A DNA stretch of 64,000 nucleotides from Agapetus fuscipes (lineage: Eukaryota; Arthropoda; Insecta; Trichoptera; Glossosomatidae): assembly GCA_951799405.1 (NCBI GenBank), contig OX637352.1, positions 15,634,820 through 15,698,819 on the forward strand, read 5' to 3'. Position numbers and translations under genes: made by a program. The notes below the pieces were generated by a model. The model made no database searches and was not told the origin of the DNA. It saw only the letters and a list, made by a program, of their open reading frames with translations. Positions 53,413-64,000 of the stretch are shown here, one piece after another (position 1 is the first letter of the stretch; each line of letters starts with the position of its first letter).

Positions 53413-54756
53413 AAGCTTAAGGTGACGTAGTTTATAGCAATGTTTGTGGACCCATGAGTGTCTCATCTATTCAAGGTGTGAGATATTTCTTACTCTTCAA
53501 GGATGCTGCAACAAGTTACAGGCATGTATATTTTATGAAACATAAAAGTGATGTCATGGAAGCCTTCAAGGGGTACAATGCTATGATTAAGAATAAATTC
53601 ATGCACAATGTCAGAATATTACGTCATACCGACAATGGAACAGAGTATGTAAATAAAGTTTTTAAAGAGTATTTGGAAAGAGAGGGTATAGTTCATGAGC
53701 GTACTGCACCCTATACGCCAGAACAAAATGGTCGAGCAGAGAGGGAAAATCGTACCATAGTGGAGAGTGCACGTTCAATGTTGTATGCGCGAGATATGCC
53801 ATTGGAGCTGTGGGCAGAAGCTGTACAATGTGCTATATATATATTGAATAGAACATCCTCCACCCAGACCCCAAATACAACAGCTTTTGAATTGTGGAAC
53901 GGGACCAGGCCTCAATTAGGACATTTGAAGGTGTTTGGGAGTATAAGCTATGTTCATGTTCCAGATCATTTACGAACAAAGTTGGAGAAGAAAAGCAAGA
54001 AAATGATACTAGTTGGCTATGACAGCACCAACTTCAGAATGTATGATATGAATACAAAGAAAATACCTAAATATCTCAAGAAATGTAATGTTTGATGAAC
54101 ATCATTTTCAAAGCACAAAGAAAAATATTGCACAAATAAGAATTGTTGATGATGAAGCTACCAATATAAATGAGAGTTTGTAACAAGAAGCCAATGCAGA
54201 TGACACTCTAGTTAGCAGTCCGTCAACAGAGAGGGAAGATAGCATGCTGAGTTGTACCGGTGATGACCCAGACTATGAACCATCTCGACAATTGAAAGAT
54301 TCAACAATACAGACAACGAATTTGAGACCACGGATGAATAAAAATTATGAAGCAAATCTTGTCGAGCTGTCATTGCCTCAAACATATGCAGAGGCACTGA
54401 ATAGTCCACAAAAGGCTGAATGGTCCAAAGCTATTCAAGAAGAATTAACAGCACATAAAGAAAACAATACCTGGGCTGCGGTTAAAAGGTCTGCTCAACG
54501 AACCCATACTACGATGTGGGTTTTTAACATAAAGAAGAATGAGAATAGTCAAATAGCTCGTTTATGTGCAAAAGGGTTTAATCAAATTAACCATATTGAT
54601 TATCAAGAAATATATTCTCCAACAACCCGTTATGATTATATAAGAAAAAATCTTTCTTATGCTGCAAAGTATAATTTAGAAATTCAAAAGTTTGATTTCG
54701 ACTAATACTTTTTGTTTATCAGTCAGTATATAGATAGAGTTCAATTTTAGTGGGAG
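53413..54756 (+). pseudogene. Copia integrase and RT fragment (copy B)
   Basis: The plus strand begins inside integrase (RYFLLFKDAATSYRHVYFM, HTDNGTEYVNKVF with the second catalytic Asp, TPEQNGRAERENRT with the catalytic Glu), continues with LWAEAVQCAIYILNRTS, and after a frame break at about 54090 into RT (WAAVKRSAQRTHTTMWVFNI). RT ends at QKFDFD before the purine tract, at the same deletion point as copy A. The 5' LTR, gag and protease are missing. Confidence 0.9.
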
Positions 54757-54907
54757 TATTGGGTTTATAAAAATTTAACCTGAAAAATGAGAGAGCGCAG
54801 CAGAATTTCCTCACCAATAAAAAATCATTCTGGAGCTGGGTACGTGATAAAAACGAAAGTCGCGGATCAACCACCCCAGGCATTAAAAACGCTGAGGGAA
54901 TCTTGCT

Positions 54908-55678
54908 GTGGGACGAAGTGATGTAAGGAAGAGATGGAATGAATATTTTAAAATTTTATATGGCCAGGGCAAAAGAGACTATTATGATGTTGAATATAAT
55001 GACAGCGATGAAGAAATTGTGAAAGAGGATGTGATAATAAGTATAAAAGATCTGAAGAATGGAAAAGCTGCTGGGAATGATGGTGTGAATGCTGAGATGA
55101 TCAAATGTGCTGGGGAGTGCATGGTTGAATGGATGTTTGAACTGTGCAAGATGTGTGTGAAAGAGAGTAAAGTGCCGATGGACTGGAAAAAGGCGGTCAT
55201 TGTTCTTATCTACAAAGGAAAAGGTGACAAAAAGGACTGCCAAAATTTCAGGCCCATCAGTCTTCTCAGTATAGCTGGTAAAGTATTGTGTAAGGTTCTC
55301 ATAAAAAAAGTGAGACTGTCTACCGGTCATGGGGTTTCTGATATCCAGACTGGCTTTATGCCAGGAAGAGGGTGTGTAGACCAGATCTTCACTCTCAGAC
55401 AGATTGTTGAAAAACATCTGGCTGTGGGTCGGAAGGTCTACACGGCTTTTGTGGATCTCGAGAAGGCTTTTGACTCGGTGGACAGAGGTATGATGTGGAA
55501 AGTACTCCTAAAGTACGGTGTGAACGGCAAGCTTCTGAATGGAATACGCGCCATCTATGAAAATAGTTTGGCGTGTGTAAGAGTGGATGGTAAATGTAGC
55601 GAATGGTTTGATGTTTACAAGGGAGTACGACAGGGGTGTGTAATGAGTCCGTGGTTATTTAACATAATCATGGACAAT
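54908..55678 (+). pseudogene. LINE reverse transcriptase, 5' part
   Basis: The frame encodes RT blocks before the catalytic loop: DLKNGKAAGNDGVNAEMIKC, VIVLIYKGKGDKKDCQNFRP, ISLLSIAGKVLCKVL, QTGFMPGRGCVDQIF, block A TAFVDLEKAFDSVDRG and block B GVRQGCVMSPWLFNIIMD. It stops at the ISL2EU insertion, after which the frame carries element sequence only. A frame break near 54905 separates it from linker sequence at 54788-54900. Confidence 0.92.
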
Positions 55679-55998
55679 AGGGTAATTGCAATGGTGAGCA
55701 ATATGGTTGAAAACGATATTTTTGTGTAGATTATAAGTCAAGGATCTCAACTATATTTTTTTAAGTGGTAAAATTGGGCTTTTCATTTTTAATTTTGTAA
55801 AATAAAATGCCGACAAATCGAGTCCAATTCAAACGCGACGCTATTGGCTGGAGCTCGTGTGACGTCATTGGATCCAAGTGGCGTGAGTGACGTGTGTTTG
55901 TAGTATTAGAAAGCCGGCTGTCAGTGTAAAAATACGTGCTATTATCAAGCTTCCGAGATCCGACAAACTTAATATAAACTCACAACAAACCTTGAAAA

Positions 55999-58185
55999 AT
56001 GTCTTCGAAGTATCATAAATATTGTGTAGTTCCGATGTGTACAAATACGTCACGTGCAACACCGGATAAAAAGTTTTTGCGGATGCCCCGCGATCCAGCT
56101 ATCCACAAAAAATGGTGTCTTGTGATGAAGCGAGACAAACTTCTGTCTTCCAAATCTACCCGCTTCATTTGCGAAGACCATTTTAATGTAAGTTATAGTA
56201 TTTTGTTGTTATTTAATTGCATACCTATTTATAAAATATGTTATTTCTACATGCCTTCGTAAATAAATCACGTGGCTCAAGAAATGGCATGTGAAAACGC
56301 TGTCAAACGTGTCAAAATTTAAATCGATTTGTTTTTGACAAATTGATTAGAAACTCATAGTTTTTTTTGTCAGTAATGATCAAAAACATCCTCAAATATT
56401 GTTTGATTCCGTAATTTATAAGAAACAAGTGTTAACATAGCAAAGTTTTTGTACTTGTTTCTTTAGGAAGGCAGCAATGGACTGGAATGTAAATATAATA
56501 TTTTCTCATCGGCCAAAGGTCACAGGTCTATGGGACTAGACCCCTTAGCAACCTATAATAAAATATAAGCTTGCCTTTGCCATGACAACCCGGCTGTGTG
56601 ACATCACAACTTTTTTATCCTAGAAGTTTGTGTGCATACTTAATAATAATATATTGTCATGTACTAACGTGCCTAACCTACCTTTTTACTTTTTGTTGTA
56701 GTAGTTGTGTGAACTACATGCTCTCATATTATGTTATTTATATTTTTACAGCTCCAGGACGACTTGGAGAACTTTATGATGGGCAGATTGATGGGAAGCA
56801 ATATGCGCCTGAAGAAAGGAGTTTTGCCGCACAAATTTGAGTGCCAAAAAGCTAAAAAGACTGTGGATAGGAAAACCGGCGAGATTAGAAAAAGAAAAAT
56901 GCTAGTGATGGAACTTTTAAGAGAAGCAAGTCTGAACGCTACAAACTCTGAAGCATCCACATCAGTTGATGTGGATGCTTCCGCATCCGTTGATGTGGAT
57001 GCTTCCGCATCCGTTGATGTGGATGCTGTGGAGCAGTCAACGCATCTGACTTCTGCTCCATTGGATAAAGCAGTGCAGGTGAATATGGTACCCACCTACA
57101 GGAGCAAAGCAACCAACACCTTGAATGTGAGACCCCCGACCACTCACAGTAGCTGCTCACCGATCAAGGGGAAACCTGTGGAATCTCCTCTGGAAAAATT
57201 GAATGTGGAAGCTGTCTATTCATCTTCCAGTTCAGACCCTGAAGATAGTGATTCTGATCTTTTTGTGGACTATGGTAGTGGCTCGGATTTTGAAGACAAC
57301 AATATGGAAATGGACGCGCTTAACGTTGAGATGAAAAGAGGTTATATTTTGCTTGTGCAACGCCAACCTCAACTGTATTTAGGCATTCCAAAAGAAATGT
57401 ACCATGTATTGGCTATTCTGCAAGATACAGTTTGTGCACCTATTATAGATATAATGATTTGCCTAAAGAAAATTAGGTTGAATTTTTCATATAAAGTAAT
57501 AGGTGCACATTTTGGAATGTCAGATTCCTCTATATGTCGCATTTTTAAGAAAACGATTCCCATTTTATCAGGGGTACTCAAAGAGTTGATTATATGGCCA
57601 TCTGCAAAACTCGTAAGGTTGGAATTGCCCATTGCATTTCGAGCTCGATATAGGAACGTCCGTTCCATTATTGATTGTCTTGAAATTCAAATTGAGAAAC
57701 CAGGCAACTCGCTGCACCAATCATTAACGTGGTCTGAATACAAGGCCTGTAATACGGTAAAATATCTAATTTCTTGCACTCCAGATGGTCTCATTAATTT
57801 CTTATCATGTGGGTATGGAGGCCGAGCAACCGACTCTACTATTGCTCAGGACTGTGGCTATTTCGACAACATCGCCACAGGAACATGGGTGATGGCAGAT
57901 CGGGGGTTTAAGAATATTTCCCATATTTTAGAGGAAAAGGGTGCTCACCTTGTTCGCCCTCCAAGCGTGCTGCAGAAAAGTACCCTTAGCCAAAACGAAG
58001 TTAAGGAAGCAAAGCGAATTGCCGCTTTACGTATTCACGTAGAACGTGTGATAAGCAGAGTGAGAGAATTTCATATGCTCACTATGCATTCAACTATCGA
58101 CCACAACCTCGTGAATCGCTTGGATGAAATTATTGTGATTGCTTGTGGTCTGATCAACTTGCAAAAATCATTGATCAAAGTTTAG
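55999..58185 (+). CDS. ISL2EU transposase: THAP finger plus DDE_4 nuclease
   Basis: Exons 55999-56187 (donor AAT|GTAAGT) and 56752-58185 (acceptor TTTTTACAG) join in phase 0 to 540 residues. Residues 1-about 95 are a THAP zinc finger (C9, C14, C58, H61; KKFLRMP and HKKWC between), ending DDLENFMMGRLMG. An acidic linker follows with three ASVDVDAS repeats and a Ser/Asp stretch. From about residue 290 comes an HTH (KVIGAHFGMSDSSICRIFKK), then the nuclease: D371 (RSIIDCLEI), D424 (GRATDSTIAQDC) and E494 (RIHVERVISR) as likely catalytic residues. THAP should bind the element's ends and DDE_4 cut DNA in the nucleus. No stop or frameshift. Known: THAP-DDE_4 pairing in ISL2EU. Inferred: activity. 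Confidence 0.93.
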
Positions 58186-58259
58186 AAGGGTTAGCCACCC
58201 TTAGACATTACTTTTAAAATTCAATTTTTATTTTCAGTACTTATATTTAACCTTTATGC

Positions 58260-59005
58260 TTGTGAGCTTATGACTGATATTACTTTTTAAATCTCAAGTG
58301 TTTTTATTTACCTTGGTCGCTTTTATCTATTTTACACCATTCAACTCTTCATTTCACTTGTATGACTGATATTCTTTTTAAATCTCAATGTGTTTTTATT
58401 TACCTTGATAGCTTTTATCAAATTTTTACTATTCAACTCTTCATTTCACTTGTGTGACTGAGATTATTTTTGAAATCTCATGTGTTTTTATTTAACTTGG
58501 TGGCTTTTATCAAATTTTTACTATCAACTCTTCATTTCACTTGTATGACTGAGATTATTTTTTAAATCTCATGTGTTTTTATTTAACTTGGTGGCTTTAA
58601 TCTATTTTTTACCATTCAACTCTTCATTTCACTTGTATGACTGATATTCTTTTTAAATCTCATGTGTTTTTATTTACCTTGATAGCTTTTACCTAATTTT
58701 TTACCATTCTACACTTCATTTCACTTGTATGACTGATATTATTTTCAAATCCCATGTGTTTTTATTTACCTTTATTTCTTCTATCAAATTTTTACTATTC
58801 AACTCTACATTTCACTTGTATGTCTGAGATTATTTTTTAAATCTCATGTGTTTTTATTTAACTTGGTGGCTTTTATCTATTTTTTGCCATTCAACTCTTC
58901 ATTTCACTTGTATGACTGATATTCTTTTTAAATCTCAATGTGTTTTAATTTATCTTGATAGCTTTTATCTAATTTTTACTATTCAATTCTTCATTTCACA
59001 TGTTG
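58260..59005. repeat. Minisatellite, about eight units of 92 bp
   Basis: Units carry TCATTTCACTTGTATGACTG at 58349, 58441, 58532, 58624, 58716, about 58807, 58899 and 58991. It lies in the 3' flank of the transposase gene inside ISL2EU. Confidence 0.9.
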
Positions 59006-59025
59006 CTTACTAAGTTACATTTACT

Positions 59026-59480
59026 ATCTAATCTAATCTAATACTATTCTGGTCAATTTTTCTGAATCTCACTTTACATCTGTTGCAACATGTACATAAT
59101 GAGTATTAATGTTTGTATTAATAATGGAAAGCCTTTTTTATTAATAAAATACACTTCAATCAACAACTTCTTTATTTTTATTAGAAAAACCAACAGAAAG
59201 ATGATACATTTAATAAGAACATATGAAAAACTCCAATACCAGGTATTGTTAAGTAGTGCATTTTTACATTATAATCTAAATGGTAAAGATACACATGACT
59301 TTATGATTCATATTAAATACATTTCTATAAGCAGGCATATTGTGTTAGTTAACGTTTACATAATATGCTGCATGTTCATTAACAAAATAAAGACCCAAAT
59401 CTAAACTGAATGCACAAGCCCTTAAACTTGACGCTCTTCCCTGGAACAGAGGTAATATTGGCAAGTGAACCTTTTGTTAA
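59026..59480 (-). repeat. LINE tail and 3' UTR fragment inside ISL2EU
   Basis: CTAATCTAATCTAATA at 59026 is the minus-strand LINE tail. 59418-59480 resembles the LINE 3' UTR (TTGGCAAGTGAACC). The middle is not clearly related. Confidence 0.45.
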
Positions 59481-59654
59481 CAAAGTAGTTATCACATATA
59501 TCAAATATAAAAAAGTAGTTAAGAAACAGCAGTTATAAAATACATAAATAACTATACTTTAAAATTGTTAGACTTTGGTAAATATGCATTAAAACACCTT
59601 ATAGCTATACTTTTCAAAGTACCCACAGTGTAATACATAAAGTCTAATGTAGTC

Positions 59655-59828
59655 TATAAATATTTAAAAATATAAATGGTAAAACATTGTTTTAATTCAC
59701 TTTATTAATTTTTTTTGTTGCTCGAATATTTTCGCCTAATGAGGCACCTTCAAGAGCAGAATGAACAAAAAAAAATAATAAAGTGAATTAAAACAATGTT
59801 TTACCATTTATATTTTTAAATATTTATA
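59655..59828. repeat. Long hairpin with 65-bp arms
   Basis: 59655-59719 and 59764-59828 are near-perfect inverted copies (AAATGGTAAAACATTG and its complement) around a 44-base loop. TAATGTAGTCTA occurs on both sides (59646 and 59874). It may be a small inserted hairpin element. Confidence 0.85.
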
Positions 59829-59934
59829 AAAATGGACTTTCACTGTGTTAACAGATCAACACTAAAAAATATTAATGTAGTCTAGGTTGAAAATATACAT
59901 AAACATTTAAAGTTCCTATTAAATACACACCCAC

Positions 59935-60145
59935 AAACAGACAAGTGTAAGTTCTCGCTTACAAATGCTGCATGTGTACTTACAATTCAAAAACCATATA
60001 AATGAATACTCAAATGAACAAAATCCCAGCAACTTTTGCCGTCCTTTTATTGGCAAAGTGAACCATTTTTTACAGCAAGGGTGTTCAGCGTCATACCAAC
60101 CTATAAGTCAAGGGATACAAACAATAAATAACATTCTCAAGTATA
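59935..60145 (-). repeat. LINE 3' UTR fragment
   Basis: The minus strand matches the LINE 3' UTR (ACTTATAGGTTGGTATGACG, GGTTCACTTTGCCAAT, then AAGTTCTCGC-type words), without coding sequence. Confidence 0.65.
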
Positions 60146-60230
60146 TAATTATTCAGAATGTTGAGAGAATAAGAACAAGAATAGCAGATCAACATTACAG
60201 ATAAAAATTAATTCATATAAAATAAAACAT

Positions 60231-62404
60231 TTATTGAAATAATCTAAAAAATAATGTTTTAGTCCAAAATTCACATGCTTTTTCCATTAAATCTAAACAA
60301 TAATTTTCATCATACTCCACAGTGCATTCAACGGTCTCACAACTCTTTTCAAAATCCGGTTTGGCAACACAGAATATTCCTCTTTTCTTTTTTGTAAAAT
60401 GCATTTGCATTTGGATTTGTGCAAAGAACTTTGGAGTGGGTTTGTCTTTGACAAAATATTTCTCCATCCATTTTTCGGTGCTTGGACATTTTATCTCAAG
60501 TACATATTCTTGAGATACTCCATCAGGAGAAGCTCCAAAAAATGGATAATGCTTGGATAGCAATAATCCACATTTTTTCAGATCGGGAAATTGCTTTTTG
60601 ATTTTTTTGAAAACCAACTCTTCCAGTTTTCGGCCACGTGTCACAGCTGCCGTCTCAAAAATTTTTCCTCCCAACAGCTGCTCCACAAGAGAGCCATCAG
60701 GAGTGTGACAGCGTGACGCTTCATGGATCTTGGATGCTGTGATTCTCCCATACCTCAACTCGTACCAAAGAGTGCAATCAGCCTGCTCCAGAGTTTCCTT
60801 GGCTGCCTCGTTGCACGCCTCAACACTCATTCTATTTTCACAGTATGTTTGAAATTGCTGAGGGGTCGTGCCTATTCCATCGTCTATAAATTCCTCCATT
60901 AATCTATGGATGCTAAGGGATTCTATAGGATTGCCCTCCTTAAAATACTTCATAAGGAGGACATCCTTGACGTCAGCTTCCTTCGTTGCTTTAACGACGG
61001 ATGCCAAAAACTTTCCGTTACTCGAAGGCCCAGCTGTGAAAGTTTTAAGTTCTCCTAAATCCCTACATTTTATGAATTTCACAGCTGAGCCTATCTCTGC
61101 CATCTTTGACCGCTTCCAGTAACATTTCACTTCTGTCTTTGCTGGCTCTTCGCTGCGACGATGCACCCATGACAGAAAGGCTACTGCATGCTTGCAACCT
61201 CCTGTAAGAGAGTAAAAATAAAAAAATGTTTCATTTTGATTAATACAGATGCAAATAATGTAGACCTCTGCTTTAATACTTTATATATTGATGAATTAAC
61301 AAAAAATATTCACTTATTTTGTTGACATAAATTTTAAGTAAAAATTGGAATATTTTTTCACAAAATATTGTTTTCTTTAGAAAAATAATGAAATTAAAAA
61401 GAAAAAATATTTGCAGTCAGCAAGGCCATAATGTTGGCCAATGGATTGATATGAGTCTGACCGCCCACACTATAAAATATGTTTCACTTTGCCAATGTCG
61501 CCCGTTTCAGGGAAGGTCGGCACCAGTAGCAGGATGTATGTTCGTTTGAAGATTGGATTTTAATTTGTAAGTAGGTACACATGCAGAATTCGTAAGCGCG
61601 AACTTACACGTGTCCGTTTGTGGGCATGAATCTTAAATGTTAACATATCTTTGCATCTTAGATTACAGATAGCAATTATTTGGTGAGCCGAGCCTGCTAA
61701 TTAGATCTCTTACATTTTATTGCTTTTACAAAGGAATCATGACACCTCGTGAATCTAATATTCATTACTGACCTTGAGATGCTGGACAATCTTCACAGAC
61801 ACATGATTCAACAGTGCCTTGTTCCTCATCGGTGATCAAGGTTACCGCGTATGCTTTTGTACGGACTTTGTGTTCTGGTGTTATACGGGCCTTAACAGTG
61901 CAAATGGCTCCATCGCGTTTCACTTGCACATAGCCAATGGCATTGTCTCCGTAACTTTCTCTCGAAGATCTAAAAACAAACAAACGGAATAAGGGTTAGG
62001 TTATATTGCAAGTGCACAACCCTTGACTGGTGTAAAGTAAGGTTATGTGATTAAAAACAACTTTTAATGATGTAATAAAGGAAGTAAGCTTTATAAACAA
62101 TTAATTTAGCCTTTATATTAAGATTTAGAAGCTATGACATGGCAGTATTGCAATTTGAATAAGTAAGGTTACAGAATTTGTAAAGGAAAGATGTTTGCAT
62201 GAAAACGTATAATATCTGGAGAATTTATGAATCTAAATGAACTTTGACACATAAACAGAACTATTTTTCTTACCTTGAAGCTTTTACTCCACGTAATTCT
62301 GAACTTATGAAGTCCATGTTCTTGGAGAAATACACATACATCATCATAGCATCGACCTCCGGTAAATTGTCAGATTGAGCCTTTTCAAAGCCCTTTTCAG
62401 TCAT
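60231..62404 (-). CDS. ISL2EU ORF2: SWIM zinc finger plus YqaJ nuclease
   Basis: Exons 62274-62404 (donor CAAG|GTAAGA), 61773-61969 (acceptor TTTTTAG, donor CAAG|GTCAGT) and 60231-61201 (acceptor CTTACAG) join in phase to 432 residues. The exon 2/3 junction builds a SWIM finger, CVCEDCPAS then GGCKHAVAF. The C-terminal half is a YqaJ-type PD-(D/E)xK nuclease: LWYELRYGRITASKIHE, RGRKLEELVFKKIKKQF, GASPDGVSQEYVLEIKCPST with D336, E345 and K347, then AQIQMQMHFTKKKRGIFCVA. The family processes DNA ends in phage recombination; its job in the transposon is unknown. It converges on the transposase gene. Frame and motifs are intact. Confidence 0.92.
61440..61670 (+). repeat. LINE 3' UTR fragment in ORF2 intron 2
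   Basis: Plus-strand match to the LINE 3' UTR (GTTTCACTTTGCCAATGTC, GGGAAGGTCGGCA, ACTTACACGTGTC) ending at TTAGATTA. It lies in the second intron of the nuclease gene and so would be removed by splicing. Confidence 0.7.
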
Positions 62405-62753
62405 CTTTGATGATTACACCAATTCAATTATACTTTATACACGGCACAACTAACTTTAAAGTGCAAATAATAGTTGAAATTGATGAAAATAGATATACTC
62501 GTCAAATGTAAACAAATCCGCCATACAAAAATACACACGACTGAATGACAGCTGAGCCGAATGAGATCCATCGACGCACATCCGCCCAAATGCAAAAAAT
62601 GGGCCGTTTAACCGGAAATGGAAAAATGACGAATTTAAAAGCGCCCTAATTCAAAAAATACGCATTATTAAAAAAAAAAAAAAACGGGAGACTATTTTTA
62701 TAACTTAAATCTATCAATTTACGAAAGAAAAAAAAAGTGTGAAATTACCCTAT

Positions 62754-63644
62754 TGTATGAAAGAAGCAGAAATTTCTCATTATGGTGTGAAAGTGGGTGA
62801 GACGAATGTTGGAGTTCTTCTCTATGCTGACGATGCCGTAGTGTTGGCTGATACAGCGGAGGAGCTCCAGATGATACTCACCAAAATGAATGATGCTTTT
62901 AGTAAGAACGGTTTAAAAGTGAATGCCAGTAAGACGAAAGTATTAGTGTTTGACAGGACTGAGGAATGCGAGGAAATTGAGATAAGACTGAATGAAACAA
63001 GAGTGGAGGTCGTGAAAGAATTTGATTATCTAGGAAGCAAGTTTGAGTCGAATGGGAAATTGACGAAAGAATTGGAAAAGCGTGCTAGTAGAGGAAGAAG
63101 TGTAATGGGAACGATTGGAAGAATTGCAAGAAATAGGAAACTTACGAAGAATATGAGATTGGCGGTCCACAATGGTATATTGGTTCCGACATTGATGTAT
63201 GGAAGTGAGGCGTGGACAGTTAATGAATGTGAGCTGAGTAAAGTATGTACGGTTGAAATGGCTTACCTGAGAGCAATGGCTGGAAAAACACTGAATGATA
63301 GAGTACGTAATGATTGGGTGATGAACGAGTGTGGTATAAAAGAGAATATGAGAATGAAAGTACAAAAAAGTACGATGAGATGGTTCGGACATCTCGAAAG
63401 AATGGATGATGAACGACTAACGAAGAAAGTGTACAAAGGAAATGTCAGAGGAAAGCGCGGAAGGGGAAGGCCGAGGAAAGAATGGTTAGACCAAATAGGT
63501 GAGATTGCGAAAGAATGGAACCTGCAGAGTGAAAATAAGAGAAGAGTATGTATGAAAAAGGTGATGAATATTGAGGAAATGAAAGTGGTTTGTAAGGACA
63601 GAAAAAAGTGGAGGCGCATCTGCGGAGGTACCGGCCACCCCTAG
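62754..63644 (+). pseudogene. LINE reverse transcriptase, 3' part
   Basis: The frame resumes after the ISL2EU element with ISHYGVKVGETNVGVLLYAD and DAVVLADTAEELQMI (block C, YADD). It goes on through GLKVNASKTKVLVFD and FDYLGSKFESNGKLTKEL to the C-terminal domain MRWFGHLERMDDERLTKK and GRGRPRKEWLDQIGEI, ending before a TAG. It is continuous with 54908-55678 apart from the insertion. The short 3' UTR (27 bases) differs from the long UTR and TTAGA tail of its relatives. Confidence 0.93.
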
Positions 63645-63966
63645 TGGAACGGCGGCAGGATACAGTAACAGTAACCTATAGAGTTATGATACCTATTAGA
63701 AATAATCATTGGAAGCATTGAACAAATTATTATTGTTGTAACTGAGTATTCGTACAATAAAATTGTTATGTATAGTAAGAAAAATAAAAAATAAGTTTTT
63801 GCACTATAAAAAGATATTTTCTTCAAATAAAAACTCATAATCCAATAGTTTTGAAAATTGAATGAACTTATTTCTGCCCAGCCCCATTCATACTAACAGC
63901 TTGTGGTGAAGTCCGGTGGGCTACACGTATTGCATCATCATTTCATAGCACGTGTTGTCTGTCACA

Positions 63967-64000
63967 TAATATTATTACGTAAGTGCGTTGTTTGACGCCA
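63967..64000. other. Sequence past the Copia LTR
   Basis: TAATATTATTA follows both LTR copies (50571 and 63967), then the two diverge. This is the window end. Confidence 0.5.

Larger units (their letters stand above)
55679..62751. mobile_element. Full-length ISL2EU DNA transposon
   Basis: 7073 bp bounded by inverted ends AGGGTAATT / AATTACCCT and flanked by AT (55677-55678 and 62752-62753). Removing it with one AT rejoins the LINE RT in frame (IIMDNCMKEAEISHYG), which fixes the borders independently. It carries a THAP-DDE_4 transposase (+) and a SWIM-YqaJ nuclease (-), tail to tail, separated by 2 kb of minisatellite, LINE-derived sequence and a long hairpin. A two-protein plan, transposase plus YqaJ nuclease, is known for ISL2EU elements. 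Both genes look intact, so this may be an autonomous copy. Confidence 0.93.
54782..63671 (+). mobile_element. LINE carrying a complete ISL2EU transposon
   Basis: 5'-truncated non-LTR element flanked by TAACCT (54776-54781 and 63672-63677). Its own length is about 1.8 kb; the remainder is the 7.07-kb ISL2EU element inserted in the RT gene. The family is the one seen at 22575-23369 and 8905-9590. Confidence 0.9.
54757..63966 (+). repeat. Copia LTR split by the LINE insertion
   Basis: LTR sequence 54757-54781 continues at 63678-63966. The two parts align without gap to the LTR at 50253-50570 once the LINE and one TAACCT copy are removed. Confidence 0.88.

Noticed and set aside
54956..55417. Minus-strand ORF of 153 codons
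   Set aside because: Antisense of the LINE RT; no family features.
58260..59005. CRISPR-like array
   Set aside because: Units are repeated along their whole 92-bp length with no unique spacers; this is a minisatellite in a eukaryotic transposon.
63030..63619. Two minus-strand ORFs
   Set aside because: Antisense of the LINE C-terminus, Ser/Phe-rich by codon mirror effect.

Overview
This is a eukaryotic, almost certainly arthropod and probably insect, repeat-rich window. Spliced reading frames with GT/AG borders, AT-rich non-coding DNA, and families typical of insect genomes (piggyBac, DD41D mariner, env-bearing gypsy/errantivirus, ISL2EU, Crypton, a mononegavirus-like L insertion) all point there. 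I see no bacterial operons, no rRNA, no CRISPR and no convincing tRNA gene. The only clear host-type coding sequence is a terminal exon of a carbonyl-reductase-like SDR gene (2812-3110, + strand), with a partial tandem copy of its end just downstream. A zinc-ribbon protein (6886-7614) and several unassigned ORFs (8488-8874, 10246-10661, 12023-12767, 18263-18745) may be host, viral or transposon genes.

1-18 kb holds a small inverted-repeat element, a HARBI1-like pseudogene, a tRNA-derived SINE, the SDR exon, fragments of several LINEs, gypsy RT and RNase H fragments, broken ISL2EU fragments (YqaJ nuclease and DDE_4 transposase), an R1-like LINE fragment with 66-bp tandem repeats, and a Jockey-like LINE tail.

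18.7-30.4 kb is a decayed env-bearing gypsy/errantivirus relic on the minus strand (gag, protease, integrase tail, env). A piggyBac element (25961-27877, TTAA repeats) and a Copia element (19412-25321, AATAG repeats) both landed in its env. The Copia itself carries a Harbinger MITE (TTA repeats) and a 5'-truncated LINE (GGTAT repeats). Each foreign piece can be removed with one copy of its target repeat to leave a sensible frame.

30.8-39.3 kb has a DDE_4 transposase relic split by a non-coding LTR element (31109-34020, tRNA-Lys primer site), then a polymerase (L) fragment from a negative-strand RNA virus interrupted by an intact-looking DD41D mariner (36037-37342), then a hAT fragment.

40-44 kb contains a MADF exon, a CR1-like LINE tail, a Mutator-like fragment, and an internally deleted Harbinger element that keeps the first exons of both of its genes.

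44.8-64 kb is a duplicated block. Copy A has a three-exon, apparently intact Crypton-type tyrosine recombinase gene (805 codons by my count) followed by hammerhead-like inverted repeats and a truncated Copia end. Copy B has the same 5' exons with a broken splice donor, an expanded coding minisatellite, and a Copia fragment in place of the recombinase domain. The Copia LTR after copy B was hit by a LINE (TAACCT repeats), and that LINE's reverse transcriptase was hit by a full-length 7.07-kb ISL2EU transposon (AT repeats) encoding a THAP-DDE_4 transposase and, tail to tail, a SWIM-YqaJ nuclease. The ISL2EU element and the Crypton gene are the most striking loci here.
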